A model generated the notes under the pieces. The model searched no databases, was not told the origin of the DNA, and worked only from the letters and a program-made list of their open reading frames with translations. DNA of 64,000 bases from Ruminococcus sp. (GTDB lineage Bacteria; Bacillota; Clostridia; Oscillospirales; Acutalibacteraceae), in the NCBI GenBank assembly GCA_017411835.1, contig JAFQPG010000004.1, forward strand, positions 93,453-157,452. Reading direction: 5' to 3'. The position numbers and the translations under genes are program-made. Shown one piece after another: positions 26,430 through 37,923 of this stretch. How positions within the stretch are numbered: position 1 is the first letter of the stretch; every line of letters begins with the position of its first letter.

Positions 26430-27158
26430 TTAAGCGTTAACGCTTGATGCCTCAAATTTAGAATAATCTGTAAGTTCCCATTCCTCTAGAATTTCATCCT
26501 TACACGGAGAAATCATAAACAAAAGCGCCGCGTCTTTTTCGCCCTTTTCCTTGCTTAAATTCAACATATAGACGCTGTTGTTGTAGAAAAACGCGGTGTC
26601 TGTTTTTGCACTGTCAAAAAAGATGTAGTACAGAAACTCTAAGTCGTCATCTTCGTACCCGCCTGCGACCATCGCCAAAATAGCTGATGTGAGCATAACG
26701 GTGTACTGGTAATCAGCGTCTGAATTTACAAACTCGGTGTAAGCAGTTCCACAACCTAAATTAAGCACCTTTTCGCTTTCGTTTTCAACCGCTGCTGTGA
26801 TAGTAAGCGCATCGGTAGCGTAATAGTAGGAGGTGTACTCGATACCATTATCGTCGACTAAAGTCTCGCTCATTTTTTTCCAGTTATCCATCTCAAAAAA
26901 CTGTGTTGTTTCAGTTTCTCCTAAACCCTCACATCTTTCGTTTAACATATCGGTAAATTCTTCAAGCGTAAATATATATCTTGCGCCGAGATTATTCTCA
27001 CTTTTTTCCCAAGTAACTGATGTAGGTGATGGATAAATGCTTTCGTTTTCTGTGCTTTCTTGTGTGATGATAGGCTCTTCTTTTTCTGTTTTTTCAGTAC
27101 ACGCTGTAAGTGAAAAAACCATCAGCATAGAAAGAAAAATACAAATGATTTTTTTCAT
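26430..27158 (-). CDS. Lipoprotein of unknown function
   Basis: The 242-residue product has a lipoprotein signal ending SLTAC, so Cys would be lipidated about residue 20, then a Glu/Thr-rich stretch. The rest is a soluble extracellular domain I do not recognise. The start at ATG 27158 is preferred over an ATG two codons earlier because AAAGGAA is well spaced only for the former. Confidence 0.65.
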   Translation of the reverse strand: MKKIICIFLSMLMVFSLTACTEKTEKEEPIITQESTENESIYPSPTSVTWEKSENNLGARYIFTLEEFTDMLNERCEGLGETETTQFFEMDNWKKMSETLVDDNGIEYTSYYYATDALTITAAVENESEKVLNLGCGTAYTEFVNSDADYQYTVMLTSAILAMVAGGYEDDDLEFLYYIFFDSAKTDTAFFYNNSVYMLNLSKEKGEKDAALLFMISPCKDEILEEWELTDYSKFEASSVNA

Positions 27159-27175
27159 AAACATTTCCTTTATTA

Positions 27176-27195
27176 AGGGGCGAATAATCGCCCCT
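27176..27195 (-). terminator. Hairpin after gyrA
   Basis: AGGGGCG / CGCCCCT stem with a 6-base loop directly after the gyrA stop. The following T tract is weak, so some readthrough into the lipoprotein gene is possible. Confidence 0.5.
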
Positions 27196-27200
27196 AAAGT

Positions 27201-29732
27201 TTATTCTTCTGTATTAGCCTCTGCTTCTTGTGTTTCCTGCACATCTGCTTCATCATTTTCTTCGTCCTCGTGAGGAACAGATGCTACAGTCACAACCTCG
27301 TTATCATCTTTAATTTTCATAACTGTTACACCCTTTGATGGTCTTGCACACTGACGGATAGTATCAGCCTTGATGCGTATAATAACACCGTTTGCTGAAA
27401 TGATGATAACATCGTCGTCCTTGGAAACAACACTAAGTGCCGCAACCTCGCCGTATTTATCAATATGGTAGTTAGTAAGACCCTTACCGCCTCTTGACTG
27501 TGTACGATAATCAGTAGGTAATGATAGTCTGCCGTAGCCTGTAGTAGAAACTGTCAGCACATAGCCATCCTCGTCGATTACACTCATGCCGATTACATAG
27601 TCATTTTCTTTGAGCTTAAGCGCCTTAACACCGCGAGCCTGTCTACCCATCGGACGAACATCGTTTTCATTAAAGCGGATAGCCATACCAAGTCTTGTTG
27701 CAATGATAACGTCGTTGTCGCCGTTAGTCATCTTAACCCAAGCAAGCTCGTCGCCCTCGTTTAAGTCAAGAGCAATCAGACCACCCTTTCGAGCTGTATT
27801 ATACGCGTTTAATTCAATACGCTTGATAATACCCTGTCTTGTTACCATAATGAGGTACTTGTCTTCGTCAAACTCAGGCACTCTTATCATAGAAGTAACC
27901 TTTTCGTCAGTTGAGATAGGCAGTAAGTTTGCAATATTCATACCCTTTGACTGACGGGAAGACTCAGGAATTTCATAACATTTAAGGCGATAAACTCTGC
28001 CCTTATCTGTAAAGAACAAAATAAAGTCGTGAGAGTTAGAAATAAACATCTCGGTTGCTGTATCTTCTTCTTTTCTGCTCATACCCGATACACCTCTACC
28101 GCCACGGCGCTGGAGTTTATAGGTATCTTCAGCAAGGCGCTTGATGTAACCGAATTTTGTCATAGTAACTACGCAGTCTTCCTTTGGAATAAGGTCTTCG
28201 ATATCAACCTCACCGCTGATAGCACAGATTTCTGTTCTACGTGGGTCAGCGTATTTATTTCTTACTGCAATAGCTTCTTCTTTAACTAATTCAAGCTTTC
28301 TTGTTTCACTTGCTAAAATATCGTTATACTCAGCAATTTTAGCAGCTAAGGCTGCAATTTCGTCCTCTATTTTTGAACGCTCCATATTAGTGAGCTGGCC
28401 AAGACGCATCTGCACAATAGCCTGTGCCTGAATATCATCAAGGTTAAATCTTTCAATAAGTCCGAGTTTAGCTGTTGCTTGGTCTTTAGATTTACGAATA
28501 ATCGCGATAACCTCGTCAATATTGTCAATAGCAATTTTTAAGCCCTCTAAAATATGAGCACGCTCTTTTGCTTTTCTCAAATCGTAGATAGTACGGCGTG
28601 TAATAACATCAACCTGATGATCAATGTAATGCTGAAGCATCTCTTTAAGTGTAAGAATTTTTGGCTCGCCGTTTACAATAGCGAGCATAATGCAACCAAA
28701 GGTTGACTGAAGCTGTGTAAGCATAAACAGCTGATTGAGTACAACCTGAGGAGAAGCCTCACGCTTGATATCAATTTCGATATGCATACCATTTCTGTCG
28801 GAATGGTCTTCGATATTTGAAATACCGTCGATACGCTTGTCTTTTACAAGCTCTGCGATATTTTCAATAAGTCTTGCTTTATTAACAACGTAAGGAAGCT
28901 CGGTAACGATAATTTTAAATCTGCCGTTTTTAGCTTCGATGATTTCGGTTTTAGCTCTTACGATAATCTTGCCACGACCTGTTGCATAAGCGGCACGAAT
29001 ACCTGAACGGCCCATAATGATACCGCCTGTAGGAAAATCAGGACCAGGCATACATTCCATAATGTCTGCAACCTCTGCATCAGGGTTGTCGATAAGCATA
29101 CACATCGCGTCAACTGCTTCACCTAGGTTGTGTGGTGGGATATTAGTAGCCATACCAACAGCAATACCTGACGAGCCATTTACAAGCAGGTTAGGAAATC
29201 TACTTGGTAAAACGGTAGGCTCTTTTAGACGGTCATCAAAGTTAGGCATAAAATCGACAGTTTCCTTGTCGATATCAGTAACCATTTCGAGTGAAATTTT
29301 TGAGAGCTTTGACTCGGTGTAACGGTATGCAGCAGGTGGGTCACCATCGACAGAACCGAAGTTACCATGACCGTCAACAAGCATATATCTCATTGAGAAG
29401 TCCTGTGCAAGTCGTACCATAGCATCGTAAACGGAGGAGTCGCCGTGTGGGTGATATTTACCGAGCACGTTACCGACAGTATCCGCACACTTACGATAAG
29501 GCTTGTTCGGTTCAAGACCGTTTTCGAACATAGTGTAAAGAATACGACGATGAACAGGCTTTAAGCCGTCTCTTACATCAGGCAGAGCACGTGACACGAT
29601 AACGCTCATTGAGTAATCAAGGAATGATTTTCTCATTTCGCGATTAATGTCAACATCAATTACCTTACCGCCTGTTGTGTTTTCGTTTTCAATATTCTCG
29701 TTTATATTATTTAAATTCTTCTCGTTATCCAA
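27201..29732 (-). CDS. gyrA: DNA gyrase subunit A
   Basis: The product (843 residues from TTG 29732) has the winged-helix and tower domains, catalytic Tyr in the AAYRYTES segment, and six GyrA-box beta-pinwheel blades (box-like QRRGGRG at about 540). The C-terminus is acidic ([12 protein letters not shown]). The quinolone-determining segment reads [11 protein letters not shown], with Ser and Asp at the E. coli 83 and 87 positions, that is, no common resistance change. A GTG at 29741 is in frame but overlaps the GAAGGTG ribosome site; TTG 29732 is six bases beyond it, the same arrangement as for jag. It follows gyrB. Confidence 0.95.
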   Translation of the reverse strand: MDNEKNLNNINENIENENTTGGKVIDVDINREMRKSFLDYSMSVIVSRALPDVRDGLKPVHRRILYTMFENGLEPNKPYRKCADTVGNVLGKYHPHGDSSVYDAMVRLAQDFSMRYMLVDGHGNFGSVDGDPPAAYRYTESKLSKISLEMVTDIDKETVDFMPNFDDRLKEPTVLPSRFPNLLVNGSSGIAVGMATNIPPHNLGEAVDAMCMLIDNPDAEVADIMECMPGPDFPTGGIIMGRSGIRAAYATGRGKIIVRAKTEIIEAKNGRFKIIVTELPYVVNKARLIENIAELVKDKRIDGISNIEDHSDRNGMHIEIDIKREASPQVVLNQLFMLTQLQSTFGCIMLAIVNGEPKILTLKEMLQHYIDHQVDVITRRTIYDLRKAKERAHILEGLKIAIDNIDEVIAIIRKSKDQATAKLGLIERFNLDDIQAQAIVQMRLGQLTNMERSKIEDEIAALAAKIAEYNDILASETRKLELVKEEAIAVRNKYADPRRTEICAISGEVDIEDLIPKEDCVVTMTKFGYIKRLAEDTYKLQRRGGRGVSGMSRKEEDTATEMFISNSHDFILFFTDKGRVYRLKCYEIPESSRQSKGMNIANLLPISTDEKVTSMIRVPEFDEDKYLIMVTRQGIIKRIELNAYNTARKGGLIALDLNEGDELAWVKMTNGDNDVIIATRLGMAIRFNENDVRPMGRQARGVKALKLKENDYVIGMSVIDEDGYVLTVSTTGYGRLSLPTDYRTQSRGGKGLTNYHIDKYGEVAALSVVSKDDDVIIISANGVIIRIKADTIRQCARPSKGVTVMKIKDDNEVVTVASVPHEDEENDEADVQETQEAEANTEE

Positions 29733-29794
29733 ATTTTGCACCTTCTATCAATCTTATCGTTTTTTATCCAATGGTAAAAAATTAATATCCGATA

Positions 29795-31783
<1,989 letters not shown>

Positions 31784-31811
31784 CTATTCAAAAACCAAAA
31801 ATTTACCCTGT

Positions 31812-32483
31812 TTATTCAAAAACCGACAAATCGTAAGGACGGGAAGAATCAGAGTATCCATCGCTACCATCGTCGTCACTATTTTCTTTATTTGTCGCAA
31901 TATCTTTTATATTTTCAACAGGCATCGTATCGCCTAAATCTTTATTGCTTGATATGTTTTCAAATTTTGAAAAGCTTTTTGTATCTCCGCTTTCATCATC
32001 ACTAGCGATTTTTCGGTCTTCCTTTATAGCGTTAAATACATCAGCATTAATAACCGGCTTATCATCATCGGTAAGCACAACGTCATCTACGAATGTAGGT
32101 ATAACCTTTGAACTTCCTGCCATTGTCGGATCAGGGTCAACAATCGGACTTTCAATTATACCTGTATCATAAAGCACATCCATATGTTTTTTTCGTGGTT
32201 TAAGCACGACAAAAAACGGGGTAAAAATATAAAAACCGACAAATGGTAAAGCTACTAAAAGCATAAACCATAAACTTGTCTTTTCAGTAAAAAATAAAAA
32301 GCCCGCTAAAATAAAAAGTGAAATAATAAGCGCAATAAAAAATGGAATTAAAAGAGTTTTTTTAATCAGTATATTTGACTCTTTCTTACATTTATTGCAG
32401 AAAAATTCACCTCTGCTTCTATTAACAAATGCTTGAAAATAGGTTATTTGCTTTGAGCAATATGGACATTTTGTAAGTTTCAT
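31812..32483 (-). CDS. Zinc-ribbon membrane protein with acidic tail, in the dnaN-gyr operon
   Basis: The 223-residue protein has an N-terminal zinc ribbon (CPYC at 6-9, CNKC at 29-32), two membrane helices (about 45-66 and 72-95) and an acidic, low-complexity C-terminal region of about 120 residues with many Asp, Ser and Lys. I do not recognise a family. It overlaps remB by four bases and lies 46 bases before gyrB, so it belongs to the replication operon. Its function cannot be predicted; a membrane-linked role near replication genes is speculation. Confidence 0.7.
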   Translation of the reverse strand: MKLTKCPYCSKQITYFQAFVNRSRGEFFCNKCKKESNILIKKTLLIPFFIALIISLFILAGFLFFTEKTSLWFMLLVALPFVGFYIFTPFFVVLKPRKKHMDVLYDTGIIESPIVDPDPTMAGSSKVIPTFVDDVVLTDDDKPVINADVFNAIKEDRKIASDDESGDTKSFSKFENISSNKDLGDTMPVENIKDIATNKENSDDDGSDGYSDSSRPYDLSVFE

Positions 32484-32746
32484 AGATTTGCATCCTTTCG
32501 TGATAACAATCTTTTTTGCAAGGTTTTTGACGAAAGTTGACAGATATAAATTTTCTGACCTGTTCCATCGTCACATAAAATAAATGATTTAGGAAGCTCG
32601 TAGGAAACAGTAAAAGCTTCTTTATTTTTTTCACAAAGCGATAAATAATCTCTTGTGTGTTTTGATATGGTAGAGGTATCAAGGTCAAATATACCGATGA
32701 TATCGTCAGTTTTAATTACTGTTTCATTTCCAAGATGTAAGTACAT
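32480..32746 (-). CDS. remB: Extracellular matrix regulatory protein RemB (DUF370)
   Basis: The 88-residue protein begins MYLHLGNETVIKTDDIIGIFDLD, the hallmark of the RemB/YaaB family, which sits between recF and gyrB in Bacillus as it does here. RemA/RemB influence matrix gene expression in Bacillus; the role in clostridia is unproven. ATG overlaps the recF stop by one base. Confidence 0.85.
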   Translation of the reverse strand: MYLHLGNETVIKTDDIIGIFDLDTSTISKHTRDYLSLCEKNKEAFTVSYELPKSFILCDDGTGQKIYICQLSSKTLQKRLLSRKDANL

Positions 32747-33843
32747 TACTTAACCTCACCGCTATTAATATAAAATATTTTTCCGTTTTTGAGTTGTTCT
32801 TTATTTGATTCTTCACAGCAGGTAACAAAAACCTGATAGCCTTCTACTTTATTAAGTAAAAAATCTTGTCGTTTAGAATCAAGCTCAGACAAAACATCGT
32901 CTAAAAGTATAACCGGCTTTTCTAAATTTTTTTCAAAAAGCATTTGTGCTTGTGCAAGCTTTAATGATAATACGGCTGAACGCTGTTGACCTTGTGAGCC
33001 AAAAGTTTTAGCTGATATGTCATTAATTTTAATTTCCATATCATCGCGATGAGGTCCGATATTTGTATATCCTGTGTGATAATCATCGTGACGTGAATTT
33101 TTATATGCTTCTCTTAATTTTTCGGTGATAATTTCAATCGAATCATCTTCATTTACATCACAATTTGAAACATATTCGATATTAAGTACTTCTTTAGAGC
33201 ACGATATATCATCGTGAAATTTCTGAGCGTATACTTTTAAATTTTTAATATAATCTAAACGCTCTCTTAAAATTATTGCACCGGTTACAGCTAAAGAATC
33301 ATCCCATATAGGTAAAGTTTCTTTAAGTTCCTTGTGCTTATATATATCTTTTAAAAGTGCATTACGTTGATTAATAATTTGATTATATTTAGCAAGAGCT
33401 GCAGCATAGCGTATGCGTTGCTGACATATAGCACCGTCTAAAAATTTTCTCCTTAGCGATGGTCCTCTTTTAACAAGAGTCATATTCTCAGGTGAAAAAA
33501 CAACACAGGAAAAAACTTCAGTTAGATATGATGATGAAGATTTTTCTACACCATTTAGTTTTATTTTCTTTTTATTTTGAGAAAAAGAAATCTCTGCGTT
33601 TTGCTCTCTATCTTGAGAATAAAAATCCATAGTGAGCTTAAAAAAATTATCGTTAAAATTAATTAACTCATTTTCTTTAGCTCCTCTGAAAGAATGACCT
33701 CCGCAAAAAAGCCATATAGCTTCAAGTAAATTAGTCTTTCCTTGAGCATTATCGCCATAGATTACATTAACTTTTTCGCATGGAATAATTTCATCGGTTG
33801 AAAGATTACGAAAATTTTCAAACCTAAGTTTTTTAATTATCAA
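32746..33843 (-). CDS. recF: DNA replication and repair protein RecF
   Basis: The 365-residue SMC-like ATPase has Walker A YGDNAQGKTNLLEAI, ABC signature FGSQGQQRSAVLSLKLAQ and Walker B PVILLDDVLSELD. It helps load RecA at gaps and promotes restart of blocked forks. It overlaps rlbA by four bases. Confidence 0.95.
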   Translation of the reverse strand: MIIKKLRFENFRNLSTDEIIPCEKVNVIYGDNAQGKTNLLEAIWLFCGGHSFRGAKENELINFNDNFFKLTMDFYSQDREQNAEISFSQNKKKIKLNGVEKSSSSYLTEVFSCVVFSPENMTLVKRGPSLRRKFLDGAICQQRIRYAAALAKYNQIINQRNALLKDIYKHKELKETLPIWDDSLAVTGAIILRERLDYIKNLKVYAQKFHDDISCSKEVLNIEYVSNCDVNEDDSIEIITEKLREAYKNSRHDDYHTGYTNIGPHRDDMEIKINDISAKTFGSQGQQRSAVLSLKLAQAQMLFEKNLEKPVILLDDVLSELDSKRQDFLLNKVEGYQVFVTCCEESNKEQLKNGKIFYINSGEVK

Positions 33844-34058
33844 TCTACAGCCACCTCAATGACTCTTTGTTTAAATTCTGCTACATCACCGTTACGCATT
33901 TTTTTACCGCGCATAGTGCATATTTCACCGTTTACTTTAATCTCTCCATTTTGAATGAGATATTTTGCCTGACCACCGGTCGGCGCAATACCTGCAAATT
34001 TTAAAAGATTATCTAAACGAATAAATTCTTCATTAATAGTAATAATTTCTTTACTCAT
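33840..34058 (-). CDS. rlbA: S4-domain RNA-binding protein RlbA/YaaA
   Basis: The 72-residue S4 protein (FIRLDNLLKFAGIAPTGGQAKYLIQNGEIKVNGE) occupies the conserved dnaN-recF position of Bacillus yaaA. It likely binds RNA or assists ribosome assembly; direct evidence is limited. Confidence 0.85.
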   Translation of the reverse strand: MSKEIITINEEFIRLDNLLKFAGIAPTGGQAKYLIQNGEIKVNGEICTMRGKKMRNGDVAEFKQRVIEVAVD

Positions 34059-34059
34059 A

Positions 34060-35166
34060 TCAGCCCTCGGCAGAAAGTCTCATAGGAACAACTAAGAAAG
34101 TAAAGCTGTCAGAATTTACAGGTTTTACAATCATAGGTGCTAAAGGACCATTCAAAATAAGCTTAATTTCGTCTGTATCGCTATTTTTAAGCGCATCAAG
34201 TAAATATCTATTATTAAAGCCGATTTCAACGTCAGAGCCTATTGTAGACACAGAAAGGACATCATTTGCTTTACCTACAGCAGTAGAACAAGAAAGTTTT
34301 ATCTGATCTGCAGTAATAGACATTCTTACAGGTGACTGAATTTTTTCATTTGTTAAAAGAGACATTCTGTCAACTGCGTTTGATAAAAGTCTTGTATTTA
34401 TAACAAGCTCTGTCTGAGCAGTTTTAGGAACTGTTGTTTTATAATCTAAGAAGTTACCTTCAATAAGACGAGAAATAATAGAATAGTTTTCAATTTTAAA
34501 TACGATATGTCTTTGACCAACTATAATTTCAACATCTTTTTTATCGTCTGTGATAAGTTTTAAAATTTCGCTTTGTGTTTTACCAGGAACAACAAATTTA
34601 TTTTTACTGTTTGAATCAATATTTTCTTCTCTTATAGCCATTCTGTATCCATCAACAGAAACGAGTCTTAAAATATTATTTTCAATTTCAAAAAGAGAGC
34701 CTGTATAGATAGGCTTTGCCATATTATCAGAAACAGCAAAAATAGTCTGTCTTATCATATTTTTGAGAATTTCAGCATTAACAGAAATATTATCAGTTTC
34801 CTCAAATTTAGGGAGCTCCGGATATTCGTGTGATGAAATACCAATAATCTGATAATCTGCCTGACCACTTGTAATATATGTGATGAGTCTTTCGTCAGTT
34901 TCAATGCAAACGATTTCTTCAGGAAGCTTTCTTACAATATCAGAGAAGAGCTTAGCAGAAACTACGATTTCACCTTCCTCATTTATTGTAGCATCCATAG
35001 TAGTTGTGATACCTATTTCAAGGTCATAGCCTGAAAATACAAGCTTTGAACCATAAGCCTTAATTAAAATACCTTCGAGTGCAGGAATAGAAGCTTTTGC
35101 AGATACTGCTCTTTGCACATTTGATACAGCAGCAGAAAGTTCTGAACGTAAACATGTAAATTTCAT
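34060..35166 (-). CDS. dnaN: DNA polymerase III subunit beta (sliding clamp)
   Basis: The 368-residue clamp has three similar domains and the C-terminal PMRL segment of beta clamps. It tethers the replicative polymerase to DNA. It follows the origin region downstream of dnaA and starts the dnaN-rlbA-recF-remB-gyrBA run. AAAGGAG precedes the ATG. Confidence 0.97.
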   Translation of the reverse strand: MKFTCLRSELSAAVSNVQRAVSAKASIPALEGILIKAYGSKLVFSGYDLEIGITTTMDATINEEGEIVVSAKLFSDIVRKLPEEIVCIETDERLITYITSGQADYQIIGISSHEYPELPKFEETDNISVNAEILKNMIRQTIFAVSDNMAKPIYTGSLFEIENNILRLVSVDGYRMAIREENIDSNSKNKFVVPGKTQSEILKLITDDKKDVEIIVGQRHIVFKIENYSIISRLIEGNFLDYKTTVPKTAQTELVINTRLLSNAVDRMSLLTNEKIQSPVRMSITADQIKLSCSTAVGKANDVLSVSTIGSDVEIGFNNRYLLDALKNSDTDEIKLILNGPLAPMIVKPVNSDSFTFLVVPMRLSAEG

Positions 35167-35410
35167 TATTCATTCTCCTTTAAATTCATTTAATCAAATC
35201 ATTTAATAATAATTAATAGTAATTGTAGTAGGGACTGTTAAAATGTTAAAACTAAAAATTTTCCAGTATTAATGAGATTTTTAAATTTTTAATTCTTGAT
35301 AAAAATTAATAAAAATTGTTGAAAATTATTTAAGTAGGACAAGTTATCAACATTGTGTTGAAATATGTTGAGTTAATGTGGAAGAAAATATAGAAAAACT
35401 TTTTAAAAAA
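35167..35410. other. oriC: Probable replication origin oriC (dnaA-dnaN spacer)
   Basis: This AT-rich 244-base spacer has a cluster of DnaA-box-like 9-mers between 35317 and 35385: TTATCAACA at 35344-35352 (+), and on the minus strand TTTTCAACA (35317-35325), ATTTCAACA (35356-35364), AACTCAACA (35366-35374) and TCTTCCACA (35377-35385). None is the canonical TTATCCACA. Flanking AT-only runs could be the unwinding element. Most genes diverge from this point (minus to the left, plus to the right), as expected for an origin. Confidence 0.7.
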
Positions 35411-36742
35411 TTATCTGTTTCTGATGTTTTTAATAATGTCTTCTATAGTCTCTTTGATTTTATAATCTTTCTTCATATCCTCTTCAACTTTCTGTACTGT
35501 GTACACAATGGTTGAATAATGTCTGTCGCCGAATTCTTTACCGATTGCTTCCATAGAAAGTGAAGTGAGTTCTCTTACAATAAAGATTGCTATTTGTCTA
35601 GGTTTTTTAATATTAGCCTTACGAGATTTTTGAGAGCGGATGTCTTCAGCCTCAACTCCAAAGGTACGTGCTACCTCTTCAATAATTTTTTCTACCGTGA
35701 GTTCAGGTGGAGCTTCGTTATTTAAAATATCCGATACTGCTTCGCTTACTGTAGCAATAGAAGGTGTTTCACCTGTTAAATAAAATCTTGCTTTTAATTT
35801 TTTAACTACACCTTCAAGCTGACGAATGTTAGTTTTTAATTTTTGAGCGATTGATTCACATATATCGTCTGATAAATCCATTCCTAAAATTTCAGATTTA
35901 CGTTTGATGATTGCAATTCTTGTTTCCAAATCAGGTGGCTGAATATCAGCAAGTAAGCCTGATTCAAAACGATTTCGTAATCTATCTTCAAGAATTTTAA
36001 TTTCTTTAGGTGGACGGTCAGATGTCAAAACAATTTGTTTTTTAGCTTCGTAAAGAGTATTAAATGTGTGGAAAAATTCTTCCTGAGTTCTTTCTTTACC
36101 GCCGATAAACTGAACGTCATCTACAAGTAACACGTCAGCTTGTCTGAATTTTTGTCTGAATTCTGACATAGTTGCAAGCTTGATTGATTCAATCAGCTCG
36201 TTTGTAAAATCATCACCTTTTATGTAGATAATTTTTTTATCGGGATAATTGTTTTTAATATCATTACCGATAGCATAAAGCAGATGAGTTTTACCAAGAC
36301 CGGAGTTACCGTATAAAAACAGCGGGTTATAAGCTCCTGCAGGATTTTGTGCTACAGCAAGACACGCAGCATGAGCAAATTTATTTGATTGACCAATGAT
36401 AAATGTGTCAAAAGTAAATTCATATCCCGCATCTGCTGATGATTCATCAGATAAAAATTTAGTATTTTCTTTTTTTTCTACTTCATCAGGAACGATAAAT
36501 ATAGTCTCAAATGATGTTCCGAAAACTGCGGTATATGCGTCATTTAACATCGGCATATAGCAACGCAGTAGAGTTTGTCTATGAAAATCATTAGGAACAA
36601 GCAAGGTGATTTCGCCTTTTTCAAAATCAATATTTACAGGCTGAATTCTGCTCATCCATGTTTTATAAGCTACATCAGTAATCTTTTTTTCGTTTTGAAA
36701 GTAATCGCAAATAACTTGCCAAGCTTCGTCAAAAGAACCCAT
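35411..36742 (-). CDS. dnaA: Chromosomal replication initiator DnaA
   Basis: The 443-residue protein has domain I (about 1-85), a short linker, AAA+ domain III with Walker A GNSGLGKT (145-152) and Walker B LLVDDVQF, and DNA-binding domain IV (about 350-443). The recognition motif reads GDRHYSTI (405-412), where nearly all DnaA proteins have GGRDHTTV or GGRDHSTV; residues at the E. coli D433, H434 and T435 positions are thus H, Y and S. This could change which DNA boxes it binds, and the nearby boxes are indeed unusual. The gene is transcribed leftward into oriC from a promoter at 36817-36845. Confidence 0.95.
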   Translation of the reverse strand: MGSFDEAWQVICDYFQNEKKITDVAYKTWMSRIQPVNIDFEKGEITLLVPNDFHRQTLLRCYMPMLNDAYTAVFGTSFETIFIVPDEVEKKENTKFLSDESSADAGYEFTFDTFIIGQSNKFAHAACLAVAQNPAGAYNPLFLYGNSGLGKTHLLYAIGNDIKNNYPDKKIIYIKGDDFTNELIESIKLATMSEFRQKFRQADVLLVDDVQFIGGKERTQEEFFHTFNTLYEAKKQIVLTSDRPPKEIKILEDRLRNRFESGLLADIQPPDLETRIAIIKRKSEILGMDLSDDICESIAQKLKTNIRQLEGVVKKLKARFYLTGETPSIATVSEAVSDILNNEAPPELTVEKIIEEVARTFGVEAEDIRSQKSRKANIKKPRQIAIFIVRELTSLSMEAIGKEFGDRHYSTIVYTVQKVEEDMKKDYKIKETIEDIIKNIRNR

Positions 36743-36816
36743 TTTTAACCTCCATCTTTTTAAAAAATCAGGTCAATAAAATATCAACCTAATACTTCTC
36801 CATTTTCACTTTTAAC

Positions 36817-36845
36817 ATTGTATCAAAATATTGTTGAAAAATCAA
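36817..36845 (-). promoter_or_regulatory. dnaA promoter with overlapping DnaA-box-like site
   Basis: Minus-strand TTGATT, 17 bases, TACAAT. The spacer carries TTTTCAACA (36832-36840), the same 9-mer as in oriC, so DnaA may control its own promoter. The rest of the 36743-37089 spacer is AT-rich and holds this promoter and that of rpmH; I see no gene in it. Confidence 0.6.
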
Positions 36846-37019
36846 TATATTTTTGCATTTATAAGTAAATATTTACAATATTAATATAGACGCTATTTTT
36901 ATAGATTTTTAATACCTACAAATTGTGGTTTAAAATATAAAAAAATACAAGATGTAGTAGGTCAAAAATCAAGCAAATTTTGTATGTTATATAATACTAT
37001 ATAAAAGCAAAAATTTTTG

Positions 37020-37049
37020 TTGACAAAATGAGTATATTTGGGCTATAAT
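37020..37049 (+). promoter_or_regulatory. rpmH promoter
   Basis: Perfect TTGACA (37020-37025) and TATAAT (37044-37049) with an 18-base spacer. Confidence 0.8.
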
Positions 37050-37089
37050 GCTAGATTGTAAGGTTATGTACCCGAAAGGAGGGTTTTAA

Positions 37090-37224
37090 ATGCTGAGAAC
37101 ATATCAGCCAAAAAAGCTTCACAGAAAGAAGGAGCATGGCTTCAGAAAGAGAATGGCTACAAAGAACGGTCGTAAGGTTCTTGCCAGAAGAAGAGCTAAG
37201 GGCAGAAAACAATTAACATATTAA
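37090..37224 (+). CDS. rpmH: 50S ribosomal protein L34
   Basis: The 44-residue basic protein starts [18 protein letters not shown] and ends [12 protein letters not shown], the full-length L34 pattern. AAAGGAGGG precedes the ATG. It lies opposite dnaA with rnpA downstream, the conserved bacterial rpmH-rnpA order. Confidence 0.97.
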   Translation: MLRTYQPKKLHRKKEHGFRKRMATKNGRKVLARRRAKGRKQLTY

Positions 37225-37230
37225 GAAATA

Positions 37231-37260
37231 GGCCACTGTCGGCAGTGGTCTTTCTTTTTA
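37231..37260 (+). terminator. Terminator between rpmH and rnpA
   Basis: The stem GGCCACTG (37231-37238) / CAGTGGTC (37243-37250), with one G-T pair, is followed by a T-rich tract. Partial readthrough would lower rnpA relative to rpmH. Confidence 0.75.
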
Positions 37261-37341
37261 TTTGACAGTTTTTATACAGCAAAGCAGTAAAATTTCTACT
37301 TACTACTACTAAAACTGCGTGCCTATAAAAGGGTGGTTAAG

Positions 37342-37680
37342 ATGAGAGTACATCTCACGTTAAAAGAAAACAGACAATTTCAGCGTGCATACAGAAAAGG
37401 TAAATCATTTGTATCTGCTGGACTTGTCACCTATATTATTAAAAACAACACAAATAACCTTCAAATTGGAATTACCACCTCAAAAAAAATAGGCAAAGCT
37501 GTGCAGCGTAATCGGTGTAGACGAATTATCCGCGCCGCGTTTTATCAGTTAGAAAATGAAATTAAAAGCGGATATGATTTTGTTTTTGTTGCCAGAGCAA
37601 AAACTCCGTATTTAAAAAGCACCGATATATATAACGCTATGAGAAATCATTTGCAACAGGCAAATGTACTAAAAGACTAA
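37342..37680 (+). CDS. rnpA: Ribonuclease P protein component
   Basis: The 112-residue protein has the RNase P signature [17 protein letters not shown]. It pairs with RNase P RNA to mature tRNA 5' ends. An in-frame GTG lies at 37333 inside the ribosome site; ATG 37342 is better placed. It is followed one base later by yidD. Confidence 0.95.
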   Translation: MRVHLTLKENRQFQRAYRKGKSFVSAGLVTYIIKNNTNNLQIGITTSKKIGKAVQRNRCRRIIRAAFYQLENEIKSGYDFVFVARAKTPYLKSTDIYNAMRNHLQQANVLKD

Positions 37681-37681
37681 A

Positions 37682-37921
37682 ATGAAGAAAATTTTTATCT
37701 CAATAATCAGGTATTATCAGTGCTACATTTCTCCACATCTTGGAAAAGGAAAATGTAAATACTTTCCAACATGCTCACAATATATGCTTGAAGCTATACA
37801 AATTCATGGAGCATTTAAAGGCTTGTTTATGGGTTTGTGGAGAATTCTCAGGTGTAATCCTTTTTCAAAAGGCGGATATGATCCGGTACCCGAGAAAAAG
37901 CACAAAGGTAAGAAGGTTTAA
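37682..37921 (+). CDS. yidD: Membrane protein insertion efficiency factor YidD
   Basis: The 79-residue protein shows the family motif [15 protein letters not shown] and [14 protein letters not shown]. It sits in the conserved rnpA-yidD-yidC order and helps YidC-dependent insertion. Confidence 0.95.
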   Translation: MKKIFISIIRYYQCYISPHLGKGKCKYFPTCSQYMLEAIQIHGAFKGLFMGLWRILRCNPFSKGGYDPVPEKKHKGKKV

Positions 37922-37923
37922 TT

